Below are positions 33,130-46,404 of a DNA stretch of 64,000 bases, in pieces. How positions within the stretch are numbered: position 1 is the first letter of the stretch; each line of letters begins with the position of its first letter. Made by a program: the position numbers and the translations under genes. Below the pieces are notes generated by a model, which was not told the origin of the DNA, made no database searches, and was given only the letters and a program-made list of their open reading frames with translations. This DNA comes from Polytrichum commune (taxonomy: Eukaryota; Streptophyta; Polytrichopsida; Polytrichales; Polytrichaceae), in NCBI GenBank assembly GCA_950295325.1, contig OX485804.1, positions 5,084,001 through 5,148,000 of the forward strand, in the 5' to 3' direction.

Positions 33130-36100
33130 CTAATTCCTTCTTGGCAACCTCCTCCGGTTGCCTCCCCTTCCCCTTCCCCTTCCCCTTCCCCTTCCCCTTC
33201 GTCCATTGGCCCCTGCATGTTGGTGAATTTGATGTGGATCACCAGCCACTAGTGCATTCAGCCTGGCAATCTCCGCGGCTGGAACTGCCTCCCCTGCATT
33301 CACAGGGTTTGGCCTGAAATGCGCTGCGTTCATGTCCAACGGTAGTTGGAGGCCAATCAGATCCCCCGATATCCCCAATGTCTGTTCATCGTCGTTGTCC
33401 ACCACTCTCCGCGATCGCGGCTCCTTCTGGAGCACCACGCGCCACGCAGGATGCCTCCAATCCTCAATGAAGAACACCTTGCGCCATGTGCACAAATAGT
33501 CAACAAAGGTATTGTATGGATTCACACAATATATGCACATCCTCCGATGCACCATACATTGGGGCACACTTCAACAGGGAGGAGCCACATTCCCACATGA
33601 ACCCCAATCAGACTCACTACATTGTGATACCTGGCGGATTGTGGCCGGTAACACATACGGTTCTATGTCACGGGCAATCCGATCATTGAACCTGACAATC
33701 GTGAAGCCATACTGGTCTACCTTCGTGGATGACTGTGCCCCAGGAGCATTGCGAATCCATGAACCACGAAACACTACCCTCCTTTGCGCTGAGTATCGAA
33801 CAACAATAATCTCTTTCAAGACTCCTACCATACTCACACCTGCGCTTTGTCCCTCCTCTGCTCCAAATATGCTGGCGATTCCATAATCTTGTGTCACGAA
33901 CCCTCGTTCATCTCCCTCGTTGTACACCCTGTAGTGGTTCCCATAGGCCCACATTTGCTGATAACTCTCAGCATCTCGAGAAGGGAGACTCGATAGTCGG
34001 AGCAAATCGATGTCAACATTGCGTGAACCATGTGTGTTGACCAACTGCGTGGTGTATGATGGCAACCAGTCCACAAAGTCAGGCAAGTCGTTCAAGAGGT
34101 CATTAGGATAAGCACGTTGTTGTCTTCGGCTAAGCCCTCTTAATGCAGCATCCCTCCTGAATGTTGCCCTTCCTGCCTCCAGTTGCTCTTTAAGGGCCTG
34201 GTATTGTCTGGCAGATACAAAATAACTATACATTAGTGGGTGTGACAGCACCTGAACGCAAAGGCCATGGCTACATACAGACTAGGCGTGAATTTGATTA
34301 TTCATCAAGACATAATGCATATGGTTTACCTCCAAGGCTCCCTAGTTGCCTCTGAATTCCTAATAATCCAAGAATGGATTGCTCTCCGCTCCTCGTTGGT
34401 TAGTTCTCGGTTTAGGGCTTTTCCTTCTAGCAGTTCTCCACAATCACCCAACTCCTCCTCGTCATCCCAAATTCTTCGTCGTGTGAAGGGATAGAGCTTC
34501 AAGTACTCGGTGCAAAATCCGAGTGCCTCATCATACAAGTAAGCATTCGCAATGGCACCCTCGGGGTGTGCCCGGTTCCGGATATATTTTTTTAAAACAT
34601 TCAAGTGTCTCTCTACCGGATAGCACCAAGCATTGGCAATTGGGCCGCACAACTTCACCTGCCTAACAAGATGGATTGGCAAATGGACCATAATGTCAAA
34701 AAAAGAAGGAGGAAACCATACCTCCATTAAGCACATTGTTTCGGCTGCATAATGTTGTAAACGCTCTAACTCTGTCACAGCTATGACCTTTTTGCAGATC
34801 ATTGTGAACAACCTTGCAAGCCGAATAATGGCCGATCGGGGCCCCCTGTCCATAAGATGCCTCAAACAAACAGGGAGTATAAATTGGAAAAAGATGTGGA
34901 AGTCATGGGACTTCATGTTACCAATTCTATTCTGGAGTATGTGCTTCTGCATTGGCCCACAATAGCCCGTCGGTAGTGATATTCCAGCCAATTGCTCTAG
35001 AAAATTTTTTTGTTCCTCTTTGGTCAGCACGTATGGTGCAGGAGGCTTGATGTAATTTCCACCAGGCACCGGCCCTCGACGAACCCACAAATGTTGCCGT
35101 ATTCTCTCCTCCTCCATATCTCGACGCGAGGCTGCGGTGTCTTTCGCTCCAAATAGTAACTTCACTAAGCTGTCGCATATGTTGCGCTCAATGTGCATTA
35201 CATCCAAGAGGTGCCTGATTGGAAGCTTCTGCGGCTACAAGCTGCAATAGTAAGCATATGTTGCAATGTGCATAATGGTCTCGTAAGTCACTAGGTGTTT
35301 TCAACAACAAGCCACAACATGCTAGTGTCCAACATCATATATGCACATTTGGGACCACAACAACCTGCAAGCAAGTAGGCAATGCTTCATTGTCTGATAT
35401 TCATATATACATATGTCAAATTACATATATTTCATTTGCAGTTGTAGATGAATGAGCAGGCTGGCAACAACAAACTGTCCATTTTGATAGAGTCAGGGTA
35501 TTGTCTGCATTGCATTTATTCTTAATTCATTACAGACTCTGAAGTTAAACATTGCAGTGTGTCCAGCAAGGACCAGGAATATTCACAACATCCCGGTGAT
35601 CATATCATCTTCCTGGCCATGTAAGGTAGACATGAATTGACAACCAGAGATATTCAACCATGTCATTCCTTTCAATGAAAATTAGGAGAATAAATAGCAA
35701 CAGGTTTCGCAATACTAACCCTCCAGTATGGTAACTGGTATAGCGCTGATACTCTCTTTACACCGTGCTCCTTGGCAGGAAATTCGTCGTCCTTCTCTGT
35801 GCCCCCTCCGTCAATGTAGGCCTCTGATTGACGGCCATACCGAATTGTTTGGTTTCCTGTTAGTGGTTCGGCCGCCGTTTCATGGTTTGCTTCACCGTCA
35901 AATGCTGCAGCTGCGCCCCGAAAATAATGGTCTCCTTGCAGATATCTTCTATGGCAGTTGCAGTACACATTTTTCCTCAGTATTTTGGACCTGCGAGATA
36001 CTGTGTGGGGTCCGCATACAGGACAACCTTTGAACCCTTTTGTAGTTAGTCCAGAAATCAATCCATAGGCCGGAAAATCGTGCAATGTCCACATCAAAAC

Positions 36101-37871
36101 GGCCCTCAGGTTGAAGTGGGACACTCCCAAATTAGCTCTAGCATCCCATGTAAGAACCCCCCTACGACTCCACAGTTGTTGCAACTCATCTACCAGAGGT
36201 TGTACGAAGACATCAATATTTGAACCTGTTAGACTTAATTTAGTTGGAATCAGAAGACATAACATTACAAAGTATTTTTTGGTTACCAACCACGGAGGCA
36301 AGTTGTAGTTGAACACAATGACTGGAGTTAAGCTTTGGGTTGAGCGTTTCTCAGAATATGGGTTCATGCCGTCCAGGGCAAGTCCTAGATGGATATCCCG
36401 CGGATCTCGACCGAACATATCATTGCCCGCTTCAGGTTCCAGTTCTGTGTTCACAAAATTCCACTGTGGAGAATCAGCAGTGTGTCTCATCTTTCCATCA
36501 ACCGACTTGTTAAAATAGTGCCATACATTTAACTTTGACAACTTCTTAGAGCTAAACATCCTTTGCAGCTGAGGGATAAGGGGAAAATGACGCAATATCA
36601 AAGTCGGTACCCTTGACCTCCCGCACATTCTGTACCTATCATGCTCACACACTGGACATTTCTCAACATCCTCTAAATCACCATTAAATAAACAACACCC
36701 ATTAGGACAAGCATGTATCATGTTATATGCCAACCCAAGTCTCCGCAGAATTTTGCTCGCCTCATACTCCGTTTTCGGAAGACAATTTCCCGCGGGCAGA
36801 ATACTCATACTCAGGAGCATAAGTAGCTCATTCGTAAATGTGTTGGACACACCGTGTGTCTTACAACAATTCACTATGAGCAAGGTTGCGCATAGCATGG
36901 ACAAGGTGCTGCCCTCATACAAGGGCAGTGTTGCGGCAATATCAAATTCGGGATTCGAACCCATTCGGTCCTCGGGAATTTGACCCAGCAGCTCTTCCAG
37001 GTCCTCCTCATCACTCTGTTCGTCGTCCGATGCATCCCCTGGCTCCCTCCTGGAGGAATCACTAGAGTTCTCCTCCGCGTCCCCATCTTCGGCCCCTAAA
37101 TTGGCCGAACCCTCCTCTCCGCTGGAGCCTCCATCGACATTGCTTGTTCCATGTTGACGTGGGCATTGGCTGTGATCGTTACTGCAATTGGACTGCAGGG
37201 ACCTTGTTTGAAACTCAGCAATGTATTCACCTTCTGACCGCACATTAATGTTGCTCACAATATCCGCATCTCCGAGTCCATCCTGCCGGTGCTGCATTGG
37301 GGACCCCTCTGCAACGGCAGCTTCGGGGCAGGCGGCCACAGCCGCACGCATGTGTATGTTGTCCGCAAACGTGAAAGCATTCCTCACCATCATCCCAATT
37401 CCAACGCCGTCGTCGAGAGCTATCTCAGCTATTGGCTCATTCAGGCCGAGAAATGCTCGAGCGTGTGAGCCAATGTGCTGATCCCACTCCTCGTCAGATG
37501 AGTCATAGTCGTCACCCTAAATGTCAACATACACCAATATTAAAACACACATCGACAACAAAATGGTCACGTCAATAATAAAGTTTAAGTATTTCATGAC
37601 CACTCCCTCAACTATGGTCGATGTGCGTAATTACCTGTGTACTACCTCTCAAGGCACCATGTCGGCCCCGATGCCTGAGGTGCCTTGCAACTGTGCTGGT
37701 CTTGTAGGGTCGTCTCCGCCCCCCACAAAGATTGCAAGGGCACCTGTACCTAGACAATGCATTCCTGTCAGCACGATCCTCGTCTCGCTGCTGCAACTTC
37801 AAATCCCTTGCCTTGATGCGGAGTGGATGGTCTAGTGGAAGCCGAGCTACTGGTTCACCCTCCATGCTCAT
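33130..37871 (-). CDS. CACTA tnp2-type transposase, five exons
   Basis: Inferred exons in transcript order are 37,871-37,635, 37,516-35,720, 35,228-34,330, 34,270-33,631 and 33,477-33,130, about 1306 residues without stops. Exon 1 has the transposase-associated Cys motif (RYRCPCNLCGG, RHLRHRG). Exon 2 carries an acidic segment, a LPLYEG and HACPNGCCLF region, and the Transposase_21 core (GLALDGMNPYS, NIDVFVQPLVDEL, DFPAYG, GCPVC), ending LPYWR. Exon 3 continues HLLDVMHIERN and the DUF4218 region (SHDFHIF, FPPSFFDIMVHLPIHL, YPVERHLNVLKKY). Exon 4 has the DUF4216 region (VDQYGFTIVRFN). Exon 5 ends in an RG-rich tail. It should bind and cut the CACTA ends. The weakest junction is the 59-bp intron between exons 3 and 4. 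It is divergent from the plus-strand gene. The frame looks intact. Confidence 0.85.
33161..33199. repeat. (CCCCTT)n hexamer run encoding an RG tail
   Basis: About six perfect hexamers. On the minus strand they encode alternating Arg-Gly near the transposase C-terminus, a possible nucleic-acid-binding tail and a slippage-prone site. Confidence 0.85.
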
Positions 37872-40800
37872 GCCTCAATCTGCATCATGTTTTAGCACCA
37901 TGTTATTCTTTAATGAACCCAGTCTTGCATAACAGAAGAACGTCCCAGCTACGGCAGGCGACACATAACTTTGGGCAGTCCAACATTCATAGTCTTGTAG
38001 ACTTATTGCACCATTACAATATGAGATCAATGTGAAGCAACTCACCTCGCACCTTGGCTAATTTGCTATCAACCACCTTAAAAGGGTGCAAATCATTCAC
38101 TGAAGGGGACACCGATATTGCTAGTCATACACACGGTTTTCATCCACATCAACTCACGCCGGGGCACCAAGTAAAAATGGCGCTAAACCACTCCAGCATC
38201 CACACTACTGTCTTGTTAGCTGTGTCGTTGACCATATACACAAGTTATTCACTCAGGCAATGGACCTTAGATATACTGCCAGCAACAGACACTCCGAAGA
38301 ATCATTAGGGCAAGTAGTGTTGTCAATGTCTGCCTGCAACAGGGGTTTCATGTAAGCATCCATACTTACATGGTCCTCGCAGATCTTCTGGTACACGCAA
38401 TCTTACCTCAACGGTTCCCCTGAGGACTCGATCGTCAGCCGGTGAAGCCCGGTTCCCTGCATCCTCCGCAGATAAAGACCCCATGCCTTCTACATACTGC
38501 TACTTGACACAAATACGAATCAGTACCTCCCATGAAAGTGAGGTGATCTTCACAGAATATGGGGACATTGCTTGACATAATTCAGGAGGTAAGATGGAAA
38601 GCCCATCAAAGTCCTATTCATGTTGTTGCGCGCATTACGAAGGCACTTTATATGATCATGGTGCTCAATCAGTGGCTGCCATTCTCGACACAACCTGTTC
38701 TCCCATACCCAACATCATCACCAGACTGGGTGAACCCTCTAACTTTTCGTACATTTCTCAGCTGAGTTGAGAATGACACACATTCTGACACACATCATAC
38801 GCTCTTACACAGTGAACTAAGAATACGTTGTATGTTTAAACCATTAGACTTCTAACAATCCTCCAGGTTGAAGATGGTGTAGCCATTCTGGCAGGCAACT
38901 CAACCGCAAACATCTACATCCTTGCAGCATGACAACCATGATAACTATATATTACTGAATCTGCCCATCTGTAACTGATGTTACACTCCGACTCTGCATT
39001 GCCGAAACAAGTCTGGCTACAGATCGAACTGCATAGGCAGTGTGTGGCATAACGGAACACGCAGGCACGACAATGTTGAAGAGGACCCAGTGGGTCAATC
39101 CATAGTGCTGAACCAAGCCATTGTTGCGTGGTCAACATTGGTGGAGGCAGGTTTCATATATTTTGGGTGAAAACATTAAGAATCGTATCGGCAAAGCACA
39201 CTAGCCAAAAATGGGGCTTGGAAACTTACCTTTCGGATCGCAGACTCCGCTGTCAGATTGCATCTGACAACAGAATGCCCTTGTAATTACGTTCTGCTGC
39301 GACGGCGATCTCCTCCAATAGGTGTGACACTCCAAGTGCATACCCACACACAACTGGGTCAGTCGTCACGATAAAAACATACTGAAGAATGCTGACCAAG
39401 CTAAGGATGCAAGATGCCAATAATGACATAATGACATAATTGCTACACAGTTTGCCCGGAAATCCAGTTATAGAAGTTAAGAAAATGTCACAAAATAGAT
39501 AACAACGCCAAACATTCAAGCTACTCTGAGACAAGGGAGGACAGCAGCCACGCGTCCCTCGTCCGCCTCTGAGAGCGTGTGCAATTCAAGTCCCAATCAC
39601 GGAGACGTTCATTCTGCAATGAGGCACAAGATCAGTCATAGTACTGCAAGTTTTATGATCGGCACACGGCGATGACTTGATCTACTCGACACAATAACTA
39701 CGACATGGCATGAACAAGGCTGATCCACGCCGTCATACAATCACCCACACACAGAAACATTGGGGCGGATCCACCACAAATCGCAGAGTGAATGGATCTA
39801 AACAACACATCACGGCTACACAGAACCTGACATGTAGAACGCCAAGCTAGTCAGCAATGGCGCAAATTTCCTCGGGTGAAAGTGCGACGATGCCGTCATG
39901 TAGACGGACAATAGAGCTTTGTAACACAGCTCTGGACCCGGGAGCCCAAACCGTCGCAGATATGCACACACAAGGTGAAGGACACATGAACTCTTCACAA
40001 AAGAAAGAGATAACCTCGGCAAGTTGCAACGTCGCAGACCCCGCAAAAGGCAGTCCTCGCCAAGATAGCCTCGGTTGTATCATTCACGCTTTGCGGCATG
40101 ACACAAAGGAACCTCACACAATGCGATCTACAATGGCGCAACGCGTCGTGAACGCCGATGCGTTACGCGGGGTATGTGTCCTCCCCTAAACCAGCAGAAT
40201 GCAACACACATCCAGCACCAAGATCGCTGAGTTGCCGTCTACTGCAATACGAGCTTGCCGAAACCTCCAAAAACCATGACAAAGCTGCGTACATGCAAGA
40301 GCAGATGGGTAGAACGAACGGGGATGACAAGAATGGCGGAGTTCAAGCAGGGTGGAGCCTACCTGTGTAGAGCCCGCCGCCGAAAATACACAACCAGACT
40401 GCCCGATTAATTTTGGCCGTTGATGGCTCCCTGCCCGAGGCAATGTGCTGCCCGAGGCAATCTTGACCGTCCATCAGGGGGCGACGATGTGGATGGGAAA
40501 AGTTATTCACACGTGTTGAGGATGACGTGTCTCCCACCACGTCATCGGTGGGGGCTGGAGTTAACCCCATGATTGCCATGGCCATGCTGCCAGGCCGCTG
40601 TGCGTACGTGGGGATTTGATCCAGCCCCCGGGTGATGATGGTTGAAGATCTTCGACACGATTCCCCTTCGCTCGAGGCTGGCAGTTGGCCCACCCTCATC
40701 AGGCACACTTTGTTGCAGACTCTTCCCATTTCGACTTTCCCCCGGAACGGATCTCTTTCGCTTCAATTTCCCGCTGCTTGGCAATTGAATTTCCCTCGAG

Positions 40801-43036
40801 GTCCCTCTGAGTCGGTTTGGTTCTGCCTCGACTTGCATACATCCTGTCAATCACCTGCATTCGTTAGGAGTCTCTGTTAGGTGCATCGTCTCCTCGTCTC
40901 CGCGAATCTTTCTTTTCTCTCAGACTCACTACATCGTCTCCTCCTCGCCTTTCTCACATGAGCAGACTCTATCCTCAACATCAGCGTGCATTGCCTCTCG
41001 GTCTTTGTGTGCCTCCGCCTTGCTACCCTACACTGTACAAGGAGTGGAGTGTTGCAGTGATCCATGGTCACTTTCGCACTTGCCTCCCGTTGGCCAATCC
41101 AATCACCTATCTGTGCGCAGCCTGTGGTTTCCATCTCATGCTGGCATAGGTGTGCAACATGTGCAGTTTTCATACACGCAAGTTTCCCTTCGTTCTTTGT
41201 CGCTCTGACCTGCCTATAGCATGCCGGATGCGGACCCTAAAGCATCGCCATGTTTTTTGCGCCAGGGGTCTTAGTCAAGCAACCTTCTTTTGGTGTTGAA
41301 CCCTTCGCACGCCCCGTCGCCTTTGTCTGGGGGCTCGACTATCACTTGTGCGTCAGAGTGCACCAGTTTGTCTGCCTGTGCCACACAACCCCACACTGTG
41401 CACCCTGATGTGTTTGACCTGTGTTGGGTCGGTGTGCAAACCCAACATGTTGATGCTGCCAAGATCCCCCGCCAATGTTGTTGTTTTGAGCTACCTTTAA
41501 CACGCAGGATGTGGCTGTGCCATTTTCCGTCATCAGTTTTTTCAATTTTGGTCTGCTTTCAGTTTGTTGGTGATTGTTTAGGCAACATTTGATACATATG
41601 TCCATGTTAAAACTAAACCCTGCTCAAGTTGCCTCCTGTGAGTACGGTCTTGTTGTATCCGGTATGTGGCTATTTTGTGAAGACTCTTAGTCAGATCTGT
41701 TTTGAGTGGTGTATTGGCCCAGCATGTTTGCCTATTTCCCCTAGAATCAAATGTGTGGACTATGGTGATGGGCTATTACACCACGGAGAGATCATCTGTT
41801 ACAGTTTTCCTGTCATCGTTCACTTCAAAATGACCATATCGTCATATTTTTCAGTCTTGGTCTGCGGCAAGTTTGTTGGTGAGTGTTTAGGCAGCATTTG
41901 ATACATATGTCCATATTAATCTTCCTTGCTCAAGTTGCCTCCTGTGAGTATTCTCTTGTTGTTTCCGGTATGTGGGCATTGTTTGATCACTCCCAGACAG
42001 ATATGTTTTGAGTGGTGTATGGCAAAGTGTGTTACGACTATTTCCTCTATCCTCAAATGTATGTCATATGGGGATTGGCTATTACATCACGCAGAGTTCC
42101 CTCTGTAACAGTTTTCCTGTCATCGTGCATTTTGAAATGACCATATCAATGGTCCCCTCCTGGATGAGGGAACCACTGCGCAATTGTGCCGTCGACTCGC
42201 TGTAGTGTCGAAGTGGTCGTATTCGGGTGAGATGGCAATGGAAAAGTAGTCCGGTGCTAACTATTTTTTGGCATGCTTGTGACCACAATTATTTCTTAAT
42301 CCGGGGTGACATTGTTTAGATGCGTGGTTGAGAGATAAACTTATGTGCTGGTATTCTCTATTAAAGACACTATGCTTAGAACAGTATTTTGCCTTTGGCA
42401 CCACTGCAGCGTCTTGAACGTGCACACAGGAATGTTGAAAACAAACCAGAAGAGGCTGTAAGTAATCCGATTTATGTAGCGATACTTTGCTCACCAATAG
42501 TTAGCAATGTCGATGTGGATCCCGTATGGCCATGTCCTGTGACATGTAGTTGTATGCTCCTTGGAACTACACACTCCCTGGGATTTGTCTTCCTTCCAAT
42601 TCGTGGTCATTGCTTATGCCGTGTTCAAGTTGGACAACGGCAATAGTGTATTGTGTTTGATGCCGGTTTAAGGGTACACGCTGTGTCGTATATTTCTCCA
42701 TGCTTGAGTATTCCGTGTTGCTGGATGTTAGATTCTTCTCTTTTGATTCTCTATGTGACACCCTTTTTAGGACTCTTCACAAAATTTCTCAACTTTTTCT
42801 AGCTTGCAGGCGGTGTACTTTTGCAGATCAGAGATCACTCTCCCATTGGTTCATGATTATGGAGTAGCAGGCCTCTTACATACACATTTCACATCAGCTT
42901 ATCCAAGATCAGCAGGTTCTTTTCACTTTTCCATCATAAACCCATTTCCAGCCTCCATTCAACCTTGATCCGTATATTGATGGTCTGTAGTGTGTAGTGG
43001 TCTCAAATCAACCTCCATTTTTTATTAGGTTTCTCT
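37872..43036. other. Region between the divergent CACTA genes
   Basis: About 5.2 kb with no gene I can support, presumably containing the promoters of both genes. Everything right of 38,147 is repeated at 46,405 onward, so in the assembly this region is stretched to 51,294. Confidence 0.5.
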
Positions 43037-46000
43037 ATGGCAGAATTCAGTGATCGAGGCCATGCCAGTTGCAATGCAAGATATGGCCAGGTATTGATGA
43101 AGTTGGTTGCAATGCCTCCGTGATAGTGCACAGATTCCACTCTGTAACTTTGGGCAGACACAATCTACGACCACAATTACGTGATCGCCCAACACTCAGA
43201 AGTCCTTCGCATAGTAGGGCCCCGATATTTTTCCCAGTTCTATATTGGACAATTATATGAATACTATGGCCGACCAATACAGTCAGGGGACCCTCACGGA
43301 ATATGACGTCGTGAGGAGCACCCAGTTTGTGGACGACTTGTCCCGACCGGTATGTGTTTCTCGCACTCTGCATCCTCAGTTGGCCAACACTAATGCATGG
43401 CCTTGTGGCAACATGGAAAACGTGCCTGTAAGTAATTCTGATTTATGCACATTCACATTGAATTGCACTCTTTTGCAACGTCGTTGAAGTAGTTAGCTGT
43501 CATTTCCACCACAAATAGGTCTTGCATTGACACTCATGTGTTCCCCCTTTGTATATACAGGTATTTAGAGGTGCATCAGCGCAACCACAGAGGATCGACC
43601 AATCACAGGTCCGACCCCTCCCCTCCTCACCAGTGCAGTCGCCCTGAGATCATACCGATGTCTCTTTATTGTCCTTCTCCCGTGCATTATGAATTGGATG
43701 TAATGCAGTTCTCTCCTGGCATTGCCAATGTAACATATTGGATGCCCTGCATATAGTTGTCTAGGTTCCGTGCTCATGGTTGGTATGCCCCAGACGAAGA
43801 TAAACTTGCCTACTCACAAATCATTGTATGCAGATATTCAGCATGCCTTATTCAGCGCCCTATCACCAACAACAGAACACAATTCCGTGGCAATCTGTCC
43901 AGCCGGTTTATGGAAGTATGGGTGGTCTACCCCAATCCATGTACAATCCGTATATTGGTACACCAGTTACTCCATCCAATGCATACAACAATCACGTGTC
44001 ATATCCTGCACAGCCACGAGACACGCAGTTCGATGGGACTACCTCTGGCCGCGCATTGTTGCCGCAGCAGAATCGGCCACAAGGTGCACCATTTGGCTCC
44101 CCACCCAGTCATGCGGCAGCCGCAGAATACTACACATCAGGACAGGTGCAAAATCCACCACATGAAAGTACGCAACCTCGCACACGGACACAGTGTATGC
44201 CTGTGGAAGCTGCGGAGGGCCAGACAGTTGCTGGACTCCTAACTGGAATGGGACAAGGCAGTTGTGGGCAACAAAGAGAAACCCATACAACCAGAGATAC
44301 GAGTGGGGGTCGTGTGGAGTCTAGCAAGGTTTTGGGAGCAGAGAGTGCACGGCCAGCGCCATCAACATTGGGGCGGCAATCTGTTCACACAGTTGCCAGT
44401 GCCCATACATCATCGGAAGGAGGTACCTTGCGCGACCGGCGTCACTCCCTGAAGGAGCCATCTTTGGTGATAAATACAAACAATAGCCCCACATTGTTAA
44501 GTCCAACATCCAGTAAGTCATCCCCACCCTCCACGTTGTCACAGAGAAAGCAACTTAGAGTAGAAGAGAAGTCATATCTAAAAGAAGTGAAAAGATCCAT
44601 TGCAGAAGGTAGAGTGCCACAAGTCCGGCTCGAACAAAACCACAATGGTGCCATAGTCAAATACAAAGCGCAATTCTTGAACGCACTCAAACTAGCTGCA
44701 CTTGCAATTGTTCCATGCGCCGATATAGACATAAAGAATCCATGCACCATGCAAGAAATCATGAGAGAAGTGAAGCGACAGTTCATAATAGAGAAGCCAC
44801 TCCCGGACGGCATGGTAGAGGGGTATCTCCAACGTCTATACAAGAGAAATAGATCATTGTATCATCGTCAATGGCTCCTACACGGTGATAGTAGCAGGCC
44901 TGATGATTGTTCATCAGCGGCATGGTTGCAATTGGTAGATTACTGGAAGTCATCGGAAGGGAGCAGAGAATGCGAGAGAAACAAGGCAAATGCATCAACA
45001 AAGAAAGGCACGGGAGTACGTTATCATATCCTCTCCTTGTACTATGAAAATTTGTAATGAGGATTCAGCTGTTCCTAGTTCAGGAATTGTGAGGTCCACC
45101 GTTCTTTGGTGGCTGCAAGGATTTGTCTCCCCTCACACCTCCTTGGGGTGTGCAATTCTTGACACCTGTCCTAACTCATCACTTTGTTTGGGTGTATGTA
45201 GGCAAAACGCCATAGTACCTCCAGAGATAGGAGATCCACAACCGAAAGTGAAGGTGGCGCTCGTTGCAGCTCCTATGCGCAGGAGAAAGCACATCCGGTA
45301 ATATCATGAACCCCTAAATGGCCACTTTATTGTGTTTGCATGAATTTTCCAACACAGGAGTCCCACTGATTGACGGCAGGAGTTCAGGAAGTATAACACT
45401 TGTATTTTCCCCCTAAACCAGACTGCACACGTAGAATCTCTAACCCATGGGTGTGCTGCCCATGTTATGAACCTGCAGAAAGAAAATCCCTTACGGGGTA
45501 CGGGACTGCCGCGTCTATCGCACACATCGTCGTCATCGAAAATTTCTTCTTCGGACGGTCTTGTGGAGCGACCGCCCATGCTCGACATTAGCAACAAACT
45601 CCATGCATTGGTAGATGAGTTTGTATCTAATTTGTCGTCAGAATGTGACTCTCTAGCTAACATTGTCTGTGTTGAAGCCCATAAGTATGTCGCACACGAC
45701 AGTGCATTAACTCAGACACAGACTCAGAGGCCGAGCAATCGCACGACGTCAGAGGTGTTGAAGGGGTTGACCAGGCCCTCCACCACTCCCTTAACCACAT
45801 TGCAGAATAGAGAAGGCAAGTCACATGTGCAACCGGGCAAACCAAACTTCCAGGCAGGCAACAAAGGAAATAGAGAGGAGGACAGTGACTTGCGATACAT
45901 GAAGAACACGAAGGCGAAAAGTGCAGCTCCGCAGGAGTTGGACGACACAGTTCCCTTTAGAGTTCTGGAAGTGGATATTGAGGTCCAGACGGCGAAGGAT

Positions 46001-46204
46001 GTCCCACATCGTGGCGGCCGCACAAATCACACGGCGGCGAGAGGGAGACCCAACCAACCTGTTGAGCTATTGTCATCCGACTCAACTTCGGATGAAAGCC
46101 CTCGTGCACGCGCCAAACAATCTGTGAGAAAGCCAGTCACCCAATTTGCCACAAAGGGAAGAGACTCAACCTCTCAAAGGAGCTCAAGAAGGAAGGAGAC
46201 TAGG
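38147..46204. repeat. First copy of an apparently identical 8058-bp duplication (likely artefact)
   Basis: Matches 46,405-54,462 at a constant offset of 8258 with no difference or indel seen, and ends exactly at a run of 200 Ns. Confidence 0.92.
43037..46204 (+). pseudogene. Truncated duplicate of the TNPA-like gene (assembly copy)
   Basis: Copy of exons 1-7 and the first part of exon 8 of the gene at 51,295-55,606, shifted by 8258 and cut by the gap. It should be merged with the complete copy, not counted as a second gene. Confidence 0.85.
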
Positions 46205-46404
46205 NNNNNNNNNNNNNNNNNNNNNNNNNNNNNNNNNNNNNNNNNNNNNNNNNNNNNNNNNNNNNNNNNNNNNNNNNNNNNNNNNNNNNNNNNNNNNNNN
46301 NNNNNNNNNNNNNNNNNNNNNNNNNNNNNNNNNNNNNNNNNNNNNNNNNNNNNNNNNNNNNNNNNNNNNNNNNNNNNNNNNNNNNNNNNNNNNNNNNNNN
46401 NNNN
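46205..46404. other. Assembly gap of exactly 200 N
   Basis: The round length marks a scaffolding placeholder. Both flanks belong to the same 8058-bp sequence. Confidence 0.99.
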
